DNA of 34,728 bases from Compostibacillus humi (GTDB lineage Bacteria > Bacillota > Bacilli > Bacillales > Amphibacillaceae), in NCBI RefSeq assembly GCF_014637175.1, contig NZ_BMEV01000035.1, positions 1 through 34,728 of the forward strand, in the 5' to 3' direction. Below are positions 25,808 to 34,728 of this stretch, one piece after another. Each line of letters begins with the position of its first letter. The first letter of the stretch is position 1. Below the pieces are notes generated by a model, which did no database searches, had not been told where the DNA came from, and was given only the letters and a program-made list of their open reading frames with translations. The position numbers and the translations under genes are program-made.

Positions 25808-25884
25808 AAGGTTCCTTGTCCAAATTACCTATGTTACATTAACAAGAGAAAGAAAATAGGTAAGAAGAAATAAGGAGAACGAAA

Positions 25885-27357
25885 ATGAAACAATTTGTAT
25901 CAGCTCATCCATCGCATCAAAGGATGACAGGAATAAAACGGACCATGGTAATTTTCCCGTTCATGGCTCTATTGTTTAGTTTCATTCAATTCCCTGTTTT
26001 TGCGGATGAAGCGAATAAACTAGAAACGATGTATCACGTATATATAGACGGCGAGTACGCAGGAAAAGTAGATGATGCAGAGGTCGTGGAAAAGGTAATT
26101 GAAAGAAAAATTGCGGAAGCACAAAACGACTTTGCCGATCTTTCCCTAACCGTTGAGGAAAATATCACATATGTTTCGGAAAAAACGTTTGAACCTACAT
26201 ATGAGAATGAACAAGTTGCTAGTTTGCTAGAAGAAAAACTGACGATCGCGGCAAACGCGGCAGCATTAATAGTCAATGATCAACATGTCGGCTACTTTAA
26301 AGATGAACAAACAATCGAACGCCTGTTAGAAAAGTATCAGGAAAAATACGTGGATAAAAATATATTGAAAAAGGTGCAAAGCGAAAAAAGAGATAAAAGG
26401 AATACGAGCTGGAAACCCGCCGAAATCCGAAATTTAGAGATTGGAGAAACGGCCGTTATTGACGTGGATTTTACAGAACAAGTCCGCATGACAAAGAAAA
26501 AAGCAGATCCTAAAGAAGTGCTCACGATCGATCAAGGAATTTCCCTTTTAGAAAAAGGATCGTTAACAGAGAAAATCCATACTGTGGAAGAAGGGGAAGT
26601 TCTCGGGGAAATCGCTGCCAAATATGACTTGTCTATGGAAAAATTACTAGATTTAAACCCATCCCTTACTGAAGATTCGCTGCTGCAAATCGGCCAGGAA
26701 ATCAATGTAACAGACTATGAGCCATTTGTTGAAGTTGTTGTAAAAGAACAGTCTTTAAAAGAGGAGAAAATCCCTTACGAAACGGAAATTATTGAATCGG
26801 ATGAATTATATAAAGGCGAACAAAAGGTAAAACAAAAAGGGAAGCACGGCAAAAAAGAAGTACAGTACTTGATAGAAACGGTTAACGGAAAAACAGCCGG
26901 GAAAGAAGTGCTGCAAGAGGAAATTACGAAAGAGCCGGTAAAGGAAATTGTCATTAAAGGCACGAAAGTAATTCCATCCCGCGGTACAGGAGAATTACAT
27001 TGGCCAACTGTCGGCGGATATATTTCCAGCCACGTCGGCTATCGCTGGGGCAGCATGCATAAAGGCATCGACATTGCCCGTCCGGCAAATCGCAATATTC
27101 TCGCTGCTGACAACGGAGTAGTAGAGTTTGCCGGCTATGATAACGGAGGATATGGGAATAAAATTATCATTAATCACAATAATGGGATGAAGACAGTGTA
27201 TGCCCACCTTTCCTCAATTAGCGTATCCGTCGGGCAGACGGTAGAAAAAGGAAAAGTGATCGGCATCATGGGCTCCACCGGGAATTCCACAGGAATCCAT
27301 CTCCATTTTGAATTATACAAAAATGGGGCCTTACAAAATCCGCTTGATTATTTATAA
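25885..27357 (+). CDS. Secreted LysM-G5-M23 cell-wall endopeptidase
   Basis: The 490-residue protein is a probable peptidoglycan DD-endopeptidase. The signal peptide has a likely cleavage after VFA (residue 40). An N-terminal region of about 190 residues resembles repeats (VYIDGEYAGKV and LIVNDQHVGYF are similar in layout). A LysM-like wall-binding domain (about 231-277, with EVLGEIAAKYDLSMEKLLDLNP), a G5 domain (about 283-358) and a C-terminal M23 domain (about 373-490) follow. Zinc ligands are intact: His392 and Asp396 in HKGID, and His472/His474 in HLH. AAGGAGAA precedes the ATG. It is separated from walR by a terminator, but carries a perfect WalR box upstream, so it is probably a WalR target. 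Confidence 0.92.
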   Translation: MKQFVSAHPSHQRMTGIKRTMVIFPFMALLFSFIQFPVFADEANKLETMYHVYIDGEYAGKVDDAEVVEKVIERKIAEAQNDFADLSLTVEENITYVSEKTFEPTYENEQVASLLEEKLTIAANAAALIVNDQHVGYFKDEQTIERLLEKYQEKYVDKNILKKVQSEKRDKRNTSWKPAEIRNLEIGETAVIDVDFTEQVRMTKKKADPKEVLTIDQGISLLEKGSLTEKIHTVEEGEVLGEIAAKYDLSMEKLLDLNPSLTEDSLLQIGQEINVTDYEPFVEVVVKEQSLKEEKIPYETEIIESDELYKGEQKVKQKGKHGKKEVQYLIETVNGKTAGKEVLQEEITKEPVKEIVIKGTKVIPSRGTGELHWPTVGGYISSHVGYRWGSMHKGIDIARPANRNILAADNGVVEFAGYDNGGYGNKIIINHNNGMKTVYAHLSSISVSVGQTVEKGKVIGIMGSTGNSTGIHLHFELYKNGALQNPLDYL

Positions 27358-27370
27358 TAAACACATAGAG

Positions 27371-27402
27371 ACAGACTAACTCATATCGAGTTGGTCTTTT
27401 TT
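27371..27402 (+). terminator. Terminator between the M23 peptidase and walR
   Basis: AGACTAACTC (27373-27382) pairs with GAGTTGGTCT (27388-27397, one G-T pair), loop ATATC, followed by a T run. The wal operon therefore has its own promoter, which I could not assign. Confidence 0.75.
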
Positions 27403-27512
27403 CTTAGATTAGAAAAAGCGCTATTTTCAGAATAAACTTGAGGGAAGGAACTAAAGACAGAAAATCGAATTTGCGTTAAAATAATAAAAAGCATATAAAA
27501 GGATGTGATACG

Positions 27513-28214
27513 ATGGGTCACAAAATTTTAGTCGTCGATGATGAACAGCCGATTGCAGATATATTGAAATTCAACTTGGAAAAAGAAGGTTATGAAGTAA
27601 TTTGTGCCTATGATGGAGACGAAGCCATTAAACTGGCTACAAACGAAAAACCGGATTTAATTTTGTTAGATATTATGCTTCCTGGGAAAGATGGAAATGA
27701 AGTATTGCGGGAAATAAGAAAAACACAAACGATGCCAATTATTATGCTGACGGCAAAAGATACGGAGATTGATAAAGTGCTCGGTCTGGAACTTGGAGCC
27801 GATGATTATGTTACGAAGCCTTTCTCCAACCGGGAGCTGATTGCCCGGGTGAAAGCAAACTTGCGCCGGCTGAATATTCCTGAAGATACACAAAAAGAAT
27901 CGAAAGATATTACTATAGGAAACTTAACGATTCATCCGGACGCTTATGTCGTCTCCCGGGACGGTGTGCAAATTGAATTAACCCATCGAGAATTCGAACT
28001 GCTCCATTACTTGGCCCGCCATATTGGACAAGTAATGACAAGGGAGCATTTGTTAGAAACGGTATGGGGCTATGACTACTTTGGCGACGTCCGAACCGTC
28101 GATGTTACGGTAAGACGGCTCCGGGAGAAAATTGAGGAAAATCCTAGCAATCCAGTTTGGATTGTTACCCGGCGGGGAGTTGGCTATTATTTGCGGAACC
28201 CAAATCAGGAGTAA
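27513..28214 (+). CDS. walR: Response regulator WalR (YycF)
   Basis: WalR is the essential OmpR-type regulator of wall metabolism. The receiver domain (1-118) has acidic Asp9/Asp10, phospho-acceptor Asp53 in [11 protein letters not shown], Thr80 in MLTAKD and Lys102 in TKPF. Thr101, which is phosphorylated by the kinase PrkC in B. subtilis WalR, is conserved. The winged-helix domain (about 130-230) ends with [19 protein letters not shown] and [10 protein letters not shown]. The length is 233 residues. AAAGGATGTGAT precedes the ATG. walK starts six bases after its stop. Confidence 0.97.
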   Translation: MGHKILVVDDEQPIADILKFNLEKEGYEVICAYDGDEAIKLATNEKPDLILLDIMLPGKDGNEVLREIRKTQTMPIIMLTAKDTEIDKVLGLELGADDYVTKPFSNRELIARVKANLRRLNIPEDTQKESKDITIGNLTIHPDAYVVSRDGVQIELTHREFELLHYLARHIGQVMTREHLLETVWGYDYFGDVRTVDVTVRRLREKIEENPSNPVWIVTRRGVGYYLRNPNQE

Positions 28215-28220
28215 TGATAC

Positions 28221-30059
28221 ATGAATAAAGTAGGTTTTTTCCGTTCCATTCAGCTGAAGTTTATCATCATTTATATTTTATTGCTTGTCCTCGCGATGCA
28301 GGTGATTGGTGCCTTCTTTATTAAAGAATTGGAAGATCGCCTCTTAACGAACTTTAAAAGTTCCATTGAGGAAAGGATGCAGCTATTAAGCTATAATCTG
28401 GAGCAAGCATTTGAAAAGGAACGGAATGAAGATGCGGATGAAATGTCTTTGCAAGCTGAAGTGCAGCAAATCATTGAAGATATTAGCACCAATGTCGGGT
28501 CAACGAGCATACAGGTAATTAACCATCAGGGAAGAATATTAGGAACGAATGACCCGAATTACCAGGGGGATATCGGGAAGAAAACGACGAACGATACGAT
28601 CGAAAATGCCCTTTTATTCAATACGTTTAAAGACGATATGTTTTTTGATCAGGAGACAGAAGAACGGGTATATATACAGGCCCGGCCGATCATGAATGAT
28701 GAAGAAATCGTCGTCGGTGTCATCTATGTGAAAGCATCGATCCAAGTCGTCTATGATCAGCTGCAAGATATTAGTGAAATCTTTCTGCAAGGCTCTGTAT
28801 TGGCCATCAGTGTCTCCATTTTTCTTGGAGTATTAGTCGCCCGGTCGATTACAAAGCCGATTGTGGAAATGCGGAAACAGGCGCAAAAGATGGCCAATGG
28901 TGATTTTAACCAAAAGGTAAACGTTTATGGCAAAGATGAAATTGGCCAGCTCGCCGAAACTTTTAATAATTTGAATATCCGCTTGAAACATTCCTATGCC
29001 ACAATTGAAGAAGAGCGAAAAAAGTTAAGTTCGGTCCTCACCAATATGTCTGACGGGGTGATTGCTACCGATACGAGCGGAGCGATTACGCTCATGAACG
29101 ATGCAGCGGGCCGGCTCATCGGAAAAAACCCGGATGAACTGATTGGCGAGTATTTGCTCGATGTGCTGCAGCTGGAAGGGAAAGTAGTAGATATTAGTGA
29201 ACTGCACGACAGCGGTTCGATGATTATTGACTTTAGCGAAAATACGAACGAGCCTTTCTTAATTCGGGCGAACTTTTCTACTGTCTCCGATGATGAAGAA
29301 GAAATAACCGGTTTTATTACGGTCATTAGTGATGTGACAGAGCAAGAAAAAGTCGAACAGGAACGCCGGGAATTTGTTTCCAACGTGTCCCATGAATTGC
29401 GGACTCCGTTAACAACGATGAAAAGCTATATTGAAGCGCTCACAGACGGAGCTTGGCAAGATAAGGATATTGCACCGCGGTTTTTAAGTGTAGCCCAAAA
29501 TGAAACTGACCGGATGATCCGCATGGTGAACGATTTGCTGCAGCTGTCAAAAATGGATGCGGATGAATATCCGTTAAATCGGGAGCAAGTTGATTTTATT
29601 TCCTTTTTCCATCAGGTTATTGACCGGCTGGAAATGAACAAGCCGGAACATATTACCTTCATTCGGGAGATTCCTAAAAACAAATATATTGTATGGATTG
29701 ATAAGGATAAAATGACCCAAGTGCTGGACAATATTATATCCAACGCGGTGAAATACTCACCGGAAGGCGGAATTATCCGCTTGAAAGTGGAGAAGAAGCG
29801 GAATTTCCTTGTAATTAGTGTCCAAGACCAAGGGATTGGCATTGCCTATGATAAGCTGGAGAAAATTTTTGAACGTTTCTATCGCGCTGATAAAGCACGA
29901 TCAAGAAAACTTGGCGGTACCGGTTTAGGGCTTGCTATTACGAAGGAACTGGTGGAAGCACACCATGGGAAAATATGGGCTCGAAGCAAAGAAGGTAAAG
30001 GGACTACCATTCTCTTTACACTTCCGCTGATCAGTCGCAAGCGGAGGGAAACAAGATGA
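28221..30059 (+). CDS. walK: Sensor histidine kinase WalK (YycG)
   Basis: This is the membrane-bound sensor kinase of 612 residues that phosphorylates WalR. There are two membrane helices (about 12-33 and 187-207) enclosing an extracytoplasmic PAS-like domain of about 150 residues, then HAMP (about 208-260), a cytosolic PAS domain (about 268-370), and the kinase core with the H box VSHELRTPL (His391, the same number as in B. subtilis), the N box DNIISNAVKYSPEGG, G1 DQGIGI and G2 GGTGLGLAI. AGGAG at 28208-28212 overlaps the walR stop. The gene overlaps walH by four bases (ATGA). Confidence 0.97.
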   Translation: MNKVGFFRSIQLKFIIIYILLLVLAMQVIGAFFIKELEDRLLTNFKSSIEERMQLLSYNLEQAFEKERNEDADEMSLQAEVQQIIEDISTNVGSTSIQVINHQGRILGTNDPNYQGDIGKKTTNDTIENALLFNTFKDDMFFDQETEERVYIQARPIMNDEEIVVGVIYVKASIQVVYDQLQDISEIFLQGSVLAISVSIFLGVLVARSITKPIVEMRKQAQKMANGDFNQKVNVYGKDEIGQLAETFNNLNIRLKHSYATIEEERKKLSSVLTNMSDGVIATDTSGAITLMNDAAGRLIGKNPDELIGEYLLDVLQLEGKVVDISELHDSGSMIIDFSENTNEPFLIRANFSTVSDDEEEITGFITVISDVTEQEKVEQERREFVSNVSHELRTPLTTMKSYIEALTDGAWQDKDIAPRFLSVAQNETDRMIRMVNDLLQLSKMDADEYPLNREQVDFISFFHQVIDRLEMNKPEHITFIREIPKNKYIVWIDKDKMTQVLDNIISNAVKYSPEGGIIRLKVEKKRNFLVISVQDQGIGIAYDKLEKIFERFYRADKARSRKLGGTGLGLAITKELVEAHHGKIWARSKEGKGTTILFTLPLISRKRRETR

Positions 30060-31351
30060 ATTCAGAAACTGTAAAAACGATTGTTCTCTGTGTATTAATC
30101 GCCATTAGTTTATATTTATCCTTTAAATTATGGAGCTATCAGCCAAGTTATAGTGAAGTGATTCCTGAGGAAATTATACCGGAAGTAGATATCGATGGAA
30201 TAGAAAAGACAAAACAGCAATTAATCCAGCCGCGGAAAATTATTTTCCATGATGATGGGAAATTTTATGCGTTAAAGGATCCGAAGGAGCAAGAAAAATT
30301 ATATAACGAAATGATAAGCTGGGAAATTTCCGACTTTGCCTTCGGTCCAAAAGAAGAAGAAACAGAGGGAAAGAAACTATTGGAGGTTATTTTCCCTAAT
30401 CCGTTAAATATGCAGCTCGTTACAAATTTTTTTGATTTCCAAAACCAGGATTTGGATTTTCCGACATGGTCTTTTCAGAGAATGCAAATTCTGCAAAATG
30501 AAGAGGATAACCTGTTAACCGTAGAATTTCCATCCATTGACGGGCGAAACGTAGCTGTCGGCACCTTCCAAAATCTAAATTATATGAAACTGGTGGAAAA
30601 TTATTTTTCCAGGGAAGACTTTAATGAATATATTTTATATCCCGATGAAGATTTGCAAATATATTTGCCGAAAGATCAGGTAAGCCTGCCAAGAATTACA
30701 ACGAGATATACGACGATTAGACCGGACAAGTTAATTCAAGTGTTATTTTCCGATCCGTCTGTCGTTAATCAATCTTCTTCCTCCAATTTAGGGCAGCTGT
30801 TTTTTACTGATAACAGTCAGCTCAGAGTCTATCAGGACGGCAGTAAAATGGAATATGTCAGTCCTGTTGCTGAAGAGATGACATGGATGACCGCAAATGA
30901 CCTGCTCAATTTCAGTTTAGACCATGTTAATGATCATAAAGGATGGACGGATGACTATTCATTGCTGGATATTAAGGAATCCCAAAACCGGATCATTTAC
31001 CAGCTTAACTATAACGGGTATCCTGTTTTTAGTTCCCGGGATTTGACGACGTTGGAACAAAAATGGAATAATCAGCGGCTCATCGAGTATCATCGCCCGC
31101 TATTCCGCCTAAGCGACCCGTTAGACGAAACAACCGTAGATTTGCCGGCATCTCTCGAAGTGATTAATTACGTACAAAATCTCCCAAATGATTTTGCAGA
31201 TGATATTTTAGATATACAAATTGGCTATCGTTTAAGTTATGAAAGTGATGAGCGAATCATTGTTCTTTCCCCCAGCTGGTTTGCCAACGTCGGCGGAAAC
31301 ATGGTTGAAGTAAATCAGAATGAAGCGGACTATCTGAAGGGAGGGGATTGA
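30056..31351 (+). CDS. walH: WalK regulatory protein WalH (YycH)
   Basis: WalH is a membrane-anchored extracytoplasmic protein that, with WalI, binds WalK and tunes its activity (negative in B. subtilis, positive in S. aureus). It has a single N-terminal helix (about 8-24) followed by a long extracellular region containing YycH-type beta-rich domains, for example NRIIYQLNYNGYPVFSS. The length of 431 residues is normal. Sequence conservation is low in this family, so identification rests on length, topology, ATGA overlap with walK, and place before walI. Confidence 0.93.
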   Translation: MNSETVKTIVLCVLIAISLYLSFKLWSYQPSYSEVIPEEIIPEVDIDGIEKTKQQLIQPRKIIFHDDGKFYALKDPKEQEKLYNEMISWEISDFAFGPKEEETEGKKLLEVIFPNPLNMQLVTNFFDFQNQDLDFPTWSFQRMQILQNEEDNLLTVEFPSIDGRNVAVGTFQNLNYMKLVENYFSREDFNEYILYPDEDLQIYLPKDQVSLPRITTRYTTIRPDKLIQVLFSDPSVVNQSSSSNLGQLFFTDNSQLRVYQDGSKMEYVSPVAEEMTWMTANDLLNFSLDHVNDHKGWTDDYSLLDIKESQNRIIYQLNYNGYPVFSSRDLTTLEQKWNNQRLIEYHRPLFRLSDPLDETTVDLPASLEVINYVQNLPNDFADDILDIQIGYRLSYESDERIIVLSPSWFANVGGNMVEVNQNEADYLKGGD

Positions 31352-31353
31352 GG

Positions 31354-32268
31354 ATGCGGTGGGGTCATATAAAAATGCTGTTTATCCTCAGTTTCCTCAC
31401 TTTAAATATTTATTTGGCGGCACAAATTATGGAAAAACAGCAAGAAGCAGACTTGGGGATTTTAACGAATCAGGAGGCTACGATTGAAGAACGGTTAAAA
31501 GCTGAAAACATTACCATTTCCGAAAAAAATATCGAAGAAGCAGCGGAGGAAACTTATATATCCCTTTCATCGAAAAGTTTTGCCAATGAAGAAATAGTCG
31601 AATTAGCTGAGCCGGAAGGAGAAAATGTAAGTATCGTAAATGGCACATTTCTCATTTCCCGATTCGAAGAACCGATTCCAATTCCTGATCAGCCGAATGA
31701 AGATATGCTGAAACAGCTATTAAGGAACCGGGTTGTAGCAATCGACGAATATACATTTTGGGGATGGAACAAGGACTTAAATATTCTTGTATTTTTCCAA
31801 CAAAAGGGCGGGCGCCCGGTATATTATAATCAGAACGGACTGCTGTTGATATATTTGAACGACCGGCAAGAAATGATATTTTCTACCCAAACGATGCTGG
31901 GTGAGGAAAAGGAACAGGGAGGAATGAAACCTCTGATTCAGCCGATTCAAGCAATTGAAGTGCTGTATAATAGAAATGACTTGCAGCCGAATGAAGAAGT
32001 GACAAATGTAAGTGTCGGCTTTTACTCCCGGTTAATTGCCGAAGATGGAAAACAAGTACTGGCACCTACGTGGAAAGTAACAATTAATGACGAACGAAAT
32101 TATTTCGTCAATGCAATTGAAGGGTTTACTTTTCCGATTGATGATAGGAAATTTTTGCAAACTGTCATCGAAGAAACGATGAAGCAGGCAGAAATGCTGG
32201 ATGACGAAAATAAGTGGAAACAAATTTTCTTAACATTATTAAGCAATAAGATAGAGAAAGATAATTGA
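31354..32268 (+). CDS. walI: WalK regulatory protein WalI (YycI)
   Basis: WalI is the partner of Wal[26 protein letters not shown] is the N-terminal membrane anchor, similar to the short cytosolic W-x-x-I-K start of known YycI. The remainder is extracellular, with [19 protein letters not shown] typical of YycI domains. The length is 304 residues from ATG 31354. A TTG at 31348 is also in frame, but AAGGGAGG at 31337-31344 is better spaced for the ATG. The start lies three bases after the walH stop. Confidence 0.92.
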   Translation: MRWGHIKMLFILSFLTLNIYLAAQIMEKQQEADLGILTNQEATIEERLKAENITISEKNIEEAAEETYISLSSKSFANEEIVELAEPEGENVSIVNGTFLISRFEEPIPIPDQPNEDMLKQLLRNRVVAIDEYTFWGWNKDLNILVFFQQKGGRPVYYNQNGLLLIYLNDRQEMIFSTQTMLGEEKEQGGMKPLIQPIQAIEVLYNRNDLQPNEEVTNVSVGFYSRLIAEDGKQVLAPTWKVTINDERNYFVNAIEGFTFPIDDRKFLQTVIEETMKQAEMLDDENKWKQIFLTLLSNKIEKDN

Positions 32269-32287
32269 CAATGAGGAGAGAAACCAA

Positions 32288-33067
32288 TTGCGTTTTAGTG
32301 TATTAGCATCGGGGAGTACAGGAAATGCTTTCTACATTGAGTCTGAGAAGGAAAGACTGCTGGTAGATGCCGGCTTAAGCGGAAAAAAACTAGACCAGCT
32401 ATTTGCAAAAATTGACCGAAATCCGAAAGATTTAACGGGGATTTTAGTGACCCATGAACATAGCGATCATATAAAAGGATTGGGCATTTTTGCAAGGAAA
32501 TATCAGCTGCCAATCTATGCGAATGAAAAAACATGGAAGGCAATGGATGGCCAAATCGGGAAAATTTCTGCAGATCAGAAATTTATTTTCCGAATGGGTG
32601 AGGTAAAAACCTTTGGGGATTTAGACGTGGAGTCTTTTGGCGTTTCCCATGATGCGGCAGAACCGATGTTTTACGTTTTTCATCACGAAGGCAAAAAAGT
32701 AGCGTTAGTAACAGATTTAGGCTATGTCAGCGAGCGGATTAAAAAAACGGTGGAAGCTGCCGATGCGTATATTTTTGAAGCGAATCACGATGTGGAAATG
32801 CTCCGAATGGGGCGCTATCCGTGGAATGTAAAACGGAGAATATTAGGAGATTCCGGCCACGTATCCAATGAGGATTGCGGGCTGGCTTTATCCGAAGTAA
32901 TTGACAATAATACAAAGCGGGTTTATTTAGCTCATTTAAGCCTCGACAATAATATGAAGGACCTTGCCCGGATGTCGGTGGATAACATTTTGCGGGAGCG
33001 GGGAATAGTCATGGATTTGCACGATACCGATCCGGAAGAACCGACCCCGCTATATGAAGTTGGCTAA
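32288..33067 (+). CDS. walJ: Metallo-beta-lactamase fold protein WalJ (YycJ)
   Basis: The 259-residue protein is an MBL-fold hydrolase, probably a nuclease, linked to the wal operon and to coordination of replication and division. The metal-binding motif THEHSDH has His56, His58, Asp60 and His61. [24 protein letters not shown] and [15 protein letters not shown] carry later ligands. The start is a TTG ([18 protein letters not shown]), with GAGGAGA nine bases upstream and no better ATG. The gene is 19 bases after walI. Confidence 0.95.
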   Translation: MRFSVLASGSTGNAFYIESEKERLLVDAGLSGKKLDQLFAKIDRNPKDLTGILVTHEHSDHIKGLGIFARKYQLPIYANEKTWKAMDGQIGKISADQKFIFRMGEVKTFGDLDVESFGVSHDAAEPMFYVFHHEGKKVALVTDLGYVSERIKKTVEAADAYIFEANHDVEMLRMGRYPWNVKRRILGDSGHVSNEDCGLALSEVIDNNTKRVYLAHLSLDNNMKDLARMSVDNILRERGIVMDLHDTDPEEPTPLYEVG

Positions 33068-33094
33068 TTTACTAGTTTTCAGAATATTTTCCTC

Positions 33095-33123
33095 TTGCAT
33101 ATGGGATACTTAAGTTATAGAAA
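33095..33123 (+). promoter_or_regulatory. Possible promoter of htrA
   Basis: TTGCAT (33095-33100), 17 bases, TAGAAA (33118-33123) in the 80-base gap between walJ and htrA. The match is moderate; htrA could also be read from the wal operon. Confidence 0.35.
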
Positions 33124-33147
33124 TTTTTATTGTAAGGGGAAAGGACA

Positions 33148-34332
33148 TTGGGATATTATCGAACGGATGATACAAGAAAAAAGAAGTACCGCTGGCTTTT
33201 TCCGTTATTGTTAGGTGTTGTTTTCGGTGTCATTTTAGTTATGGAAGTCATACCGGCCTTTCAGCAGGCTAATTCTTCCAGAAACTCGGAACCATTCCAC
33301 CCAAATTTTGAGAGGGACTCCAACATTGTCAATACATCGGTGCAAGTCGACGTGTCGACGCAAATAACCGAAGTGGTAGAAGAGGTAACTCCCGCCGTTG
33401 TTGGAGTGACCAATATTCAGCAGGCTTTTGATTTCCGGGAACAGGACGGCATGGAAGCCGGGACCGGTTCAGGCGTCATTTATAAAGTGGACGGGAACAG
33501 AGCGTATGTCGTGACGAATCATCACGTCGTCGCGGGTGCCGACATGATCGAGGTTGTGCTTTACGATGGAAAAGCCGTTCCTGCCGAACTGGTCGGAAGT
33601 GACTTGTTTTCTGATTTAGCTGTATTGGTCATGGATGCCGATGTAGTGGAAAAGGTGATTGACATCGGGTCCTCCGGAACAGTAAAAGTCGGCGAGCCGG
33701 CCATCGCGATTGGCAACCCGCTTGGTCATATGTTTTCCAGCACGGTAACGCAAGGGGTGATTAGCGGCACCGAAAGAACAATTCCCCAAGATTTCGATCA
33801 GGACGGACGGGCGGATTGGCAAGCGGAAGTCATTCAGACAGATGCGGCGATTAATCCGGGCAACAGCGGCGGCGCGCTAATTAATATTTACGGCCAATTA
33901 ATTGGCATCAACTCGATGAAAATCAACCAGGAAGCAGTGGAAGGCATCGGGTTTTCCATTCCAATTGATTATGCGCTGCCGATTATGGAGGAATTGGAAG
34001 AGCATGGACGTATTACCCGGCCGTACATCGGAGTGGAAATCTATTCCCTCGACGAAATACCGCAGGCCGAGTGGAAAAACACGTTAAGGCTGCCTGATGA
34101 GATTGAGGGCGGTGTCTATGTTTGGAGTGTGGACCCGCGCTCACCGGCAGATGCTGCAGGAATCCAGCGGCTTGACGTCATTACTGAAGTGGATGGAAAG
34201 CCAGTTATGAATATGATTGATTTGCGAAAAATTCTTTATCAGGAAAAGGAAATTGGGGATAAAATTACCCTTGTTTATTACCGGAATGGGGAAAAACAGG
34301 AAGCTGTCATTACGTTAAGCACCCAATATTAG
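33148..34332 (+). CDS. htrC: Membrane-anchored serine protease HtrA family (HtrC/YycK position)
   Basis: This is a DegP/HtrA-type protease of 394 residues acting outside the membrane on misfolded proteins. It has a cytosolic basic start (RKKKYRW), one membrane helix (about 16-34), a polar stalk, a trypsin-like domain with catalytic His126 (TNHHVV), Asp156 (SDLAV) and Ser240 (GNSGGAL), and one C-terminal PDZ domain (about 290-390). The start is a TTG with AAGGGGAAAGGA before it. As the gene directly after walJ it corresponds to htrC (yycK) of B. subtilis. A terminator follows. Confidence 0.9.
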   Translation: MGYYRTDDTRKKKYRWLFPLLLGVVFGVILVMEVIPAFQQANSSRNSEPFHPNFERDSNIVNTSVQVDVSTQITEVVEEVTPAVVGVTNIQQAFDFREQDGMEAGTGSGVIYKVDGNRAYVVTNHHVVAGADMIEVVLYDGKAVPAELVGSDLFSDLAVLVMDADVVEKVIDIGSSGTVKVGEPAIAIGNPLGHMFSSTVTQGVISGTERTIPQDFDQDGRADWQAEVIQTDAAINPGNSGGALINIYGQLIGINSMKINQEAVEGIGFSIPIDYALPIMEELEEHGRITRPYIGVEIYSLDEIPQAEWKNTLRLPDEIEGGVYVWSVDPRSPADAAGIQRLDVITEVDGKPVMNMIDLRKILYQEKEIGDKITLVYYRNGEKQEAVITLSTQY

Positions 34333-34337
34333 CAATG

Positions 34338-34372
34338 AACTCTCCCAAAAGAGCAGATGGGAGAGTTTTTTT
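34338..34372 (+). terminator. Terminator after htrA
   Basis: AACTCTCCC (34338-34346) pairs with GGGAGAGTT (34359-34367) and runs into seven T. Confidence 0.85.
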
Positions 34373-34706
34373 ATCCCCAAAACCTATAAAAATTATACAC
34401 AGCTTGTGGACAAAATTGTAGATAACCCACAAGATGTAGTATAGAAAAAATGTTCGCTCACGAAATATATAGGCCTAATTGTGCGTATGTGGATAATTTT
34501 GTGCATAACCCCCTAATATGTGGAAGAAATGACAGGTTTTCCACCGTTTATCCACAGATTAGATAGGTGAATTGTGTTTAACCAGGCTATGTCTCCAAAG
34601 AAGCAGCAATAAAATAATTTAAGTTTACCGATTTTCTTTGTTATACCTTCAATCCATTCGTATTTTTTAATCGAAGAAACTTGAATTTATATTTCTGTGT
34701 GGAAAA
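34371..34706. promoter_or_regulatory. Non-coding DnaA-box cluster downstream of htrA
   Basis: No gene is seen from 34333 to the window end. Four exact TTATNCACA boxes are present: 34393-34401 (plus), 34488-34496 (minus), 34500-34508 (minus) and 34548-34556 (plus). One-mismatch boxes are at 34371-34379 (TTATCCCCA), 34405-34413 (TGTGGACAA) and 34698-34706 (TGTGGAAAA). The region is AT-rich. It may titrate DnaA or regulate the next gene, which in B. subtilis would be rlmH. Confidence 0.75.
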
Positions 34707-34728
34707 AGTTTATTTTTACCAACACAAA

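Noticed and set aside
27471-27499. TTGCGT-N17-TATAAA before walR as a sigma-A promoter
   Set aside because: The -10 touches the ribosome binding site and the transcript would start only a few bases before the walR ATG, leaving no usable leader.
34333-34728. Complete oriC at the right end
   Set aside because: DnaA boxes are present, but there is no dnaA or dnaN, no clear AT-rich 27-mer unwinding element next to a box array, and synteny places oriC on the other side of mnmE.

Overview
The window looks like the origin-proximal region of a low-to-moderate GC, endospore-forming member of the Bacillaceae. The reasons are the conserved gene order mnmE-mnmG-rsmG-noc-soj-spo0J, then yyaC, yyzM, ychF, rpsF-ssb-rpsR, yybS-gdpP-rplI-dnaC, purA, and walRKHIJ-htrA. 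Further support comes from the sporulation-associated YyaC protein, the coexistence of Noc with ParB, SsbA and S18 of Firmicute type, and strong purine-rich ribosome binding sites. dnaA/oriC itself is not in the window. By synteny with Bacillus it should lie a short way to the left, beyond jag-spoIIIJ-rnpA-rpmH.

Left edge (1-950): the 3' end of an ISL3-type transposase and the right end of its element, then two small accessory genes (an unrecognised 89-residue protein and a YozQ/DUF4025-like protein) closed by a terminator. This cassette sits where jag normally abuts mnmE. Positions 950-5140 hold the tRNA/rRNA modification genes mnmE, mnmG and rsmG, with DnaA boxes in the mnmE promoter region. 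Positions 5140-8070 hold the chromosome segregation block: Noc, Soj and Spo0J with two perfect parS sites. The second parS is also the stem of the transcription terminator behind spo0J.

Positions 8080-11640 are a less conserved stretch of membrane proteins (DUF554, a voltage-sensor-like channel relative without a selectivity filter, a YkvI-type transporter) plus convergent yyaC and small yyzM. Positions 11700-19810 are core again: ychF; rpsF-ssb-rpsR with a candidate S6:S18-binding leader; a convergent small membrane protein; and yybS-gdpP-rplI-dnaC (c-di-AMP turnover, ribosome, replicative helicase).

Positions 19960-24230 hold genes not found between dnaC and purA in the Bacillus layout I know. 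They are an S13 penicillin-binding protein with a very acidic linker and a three-gene ABC exporter/TetR operon whose promoter is flanked by two near-identical inverted operators. purA follows with paired PurBoxes. Then comes a secreted LysM-G5-M23 cell-wall peptidase with a perfect WalR box upstream, directly before the complete walRKHIJ-htrA wall-homeostasis operon. The last 396 bases carry no gene but a dense cluster of DnaA boxes.

Most of the window is ordinary core genome. No obviously new multi-gene system was seen. The points most worth a second look are the two DnaA-box clusters bracketing the segment, the parS/terminator dual element, the WalR-box peptidase beside walRK, the operator-flanked ABC/TetR operon, and the filterless channel-like protein.
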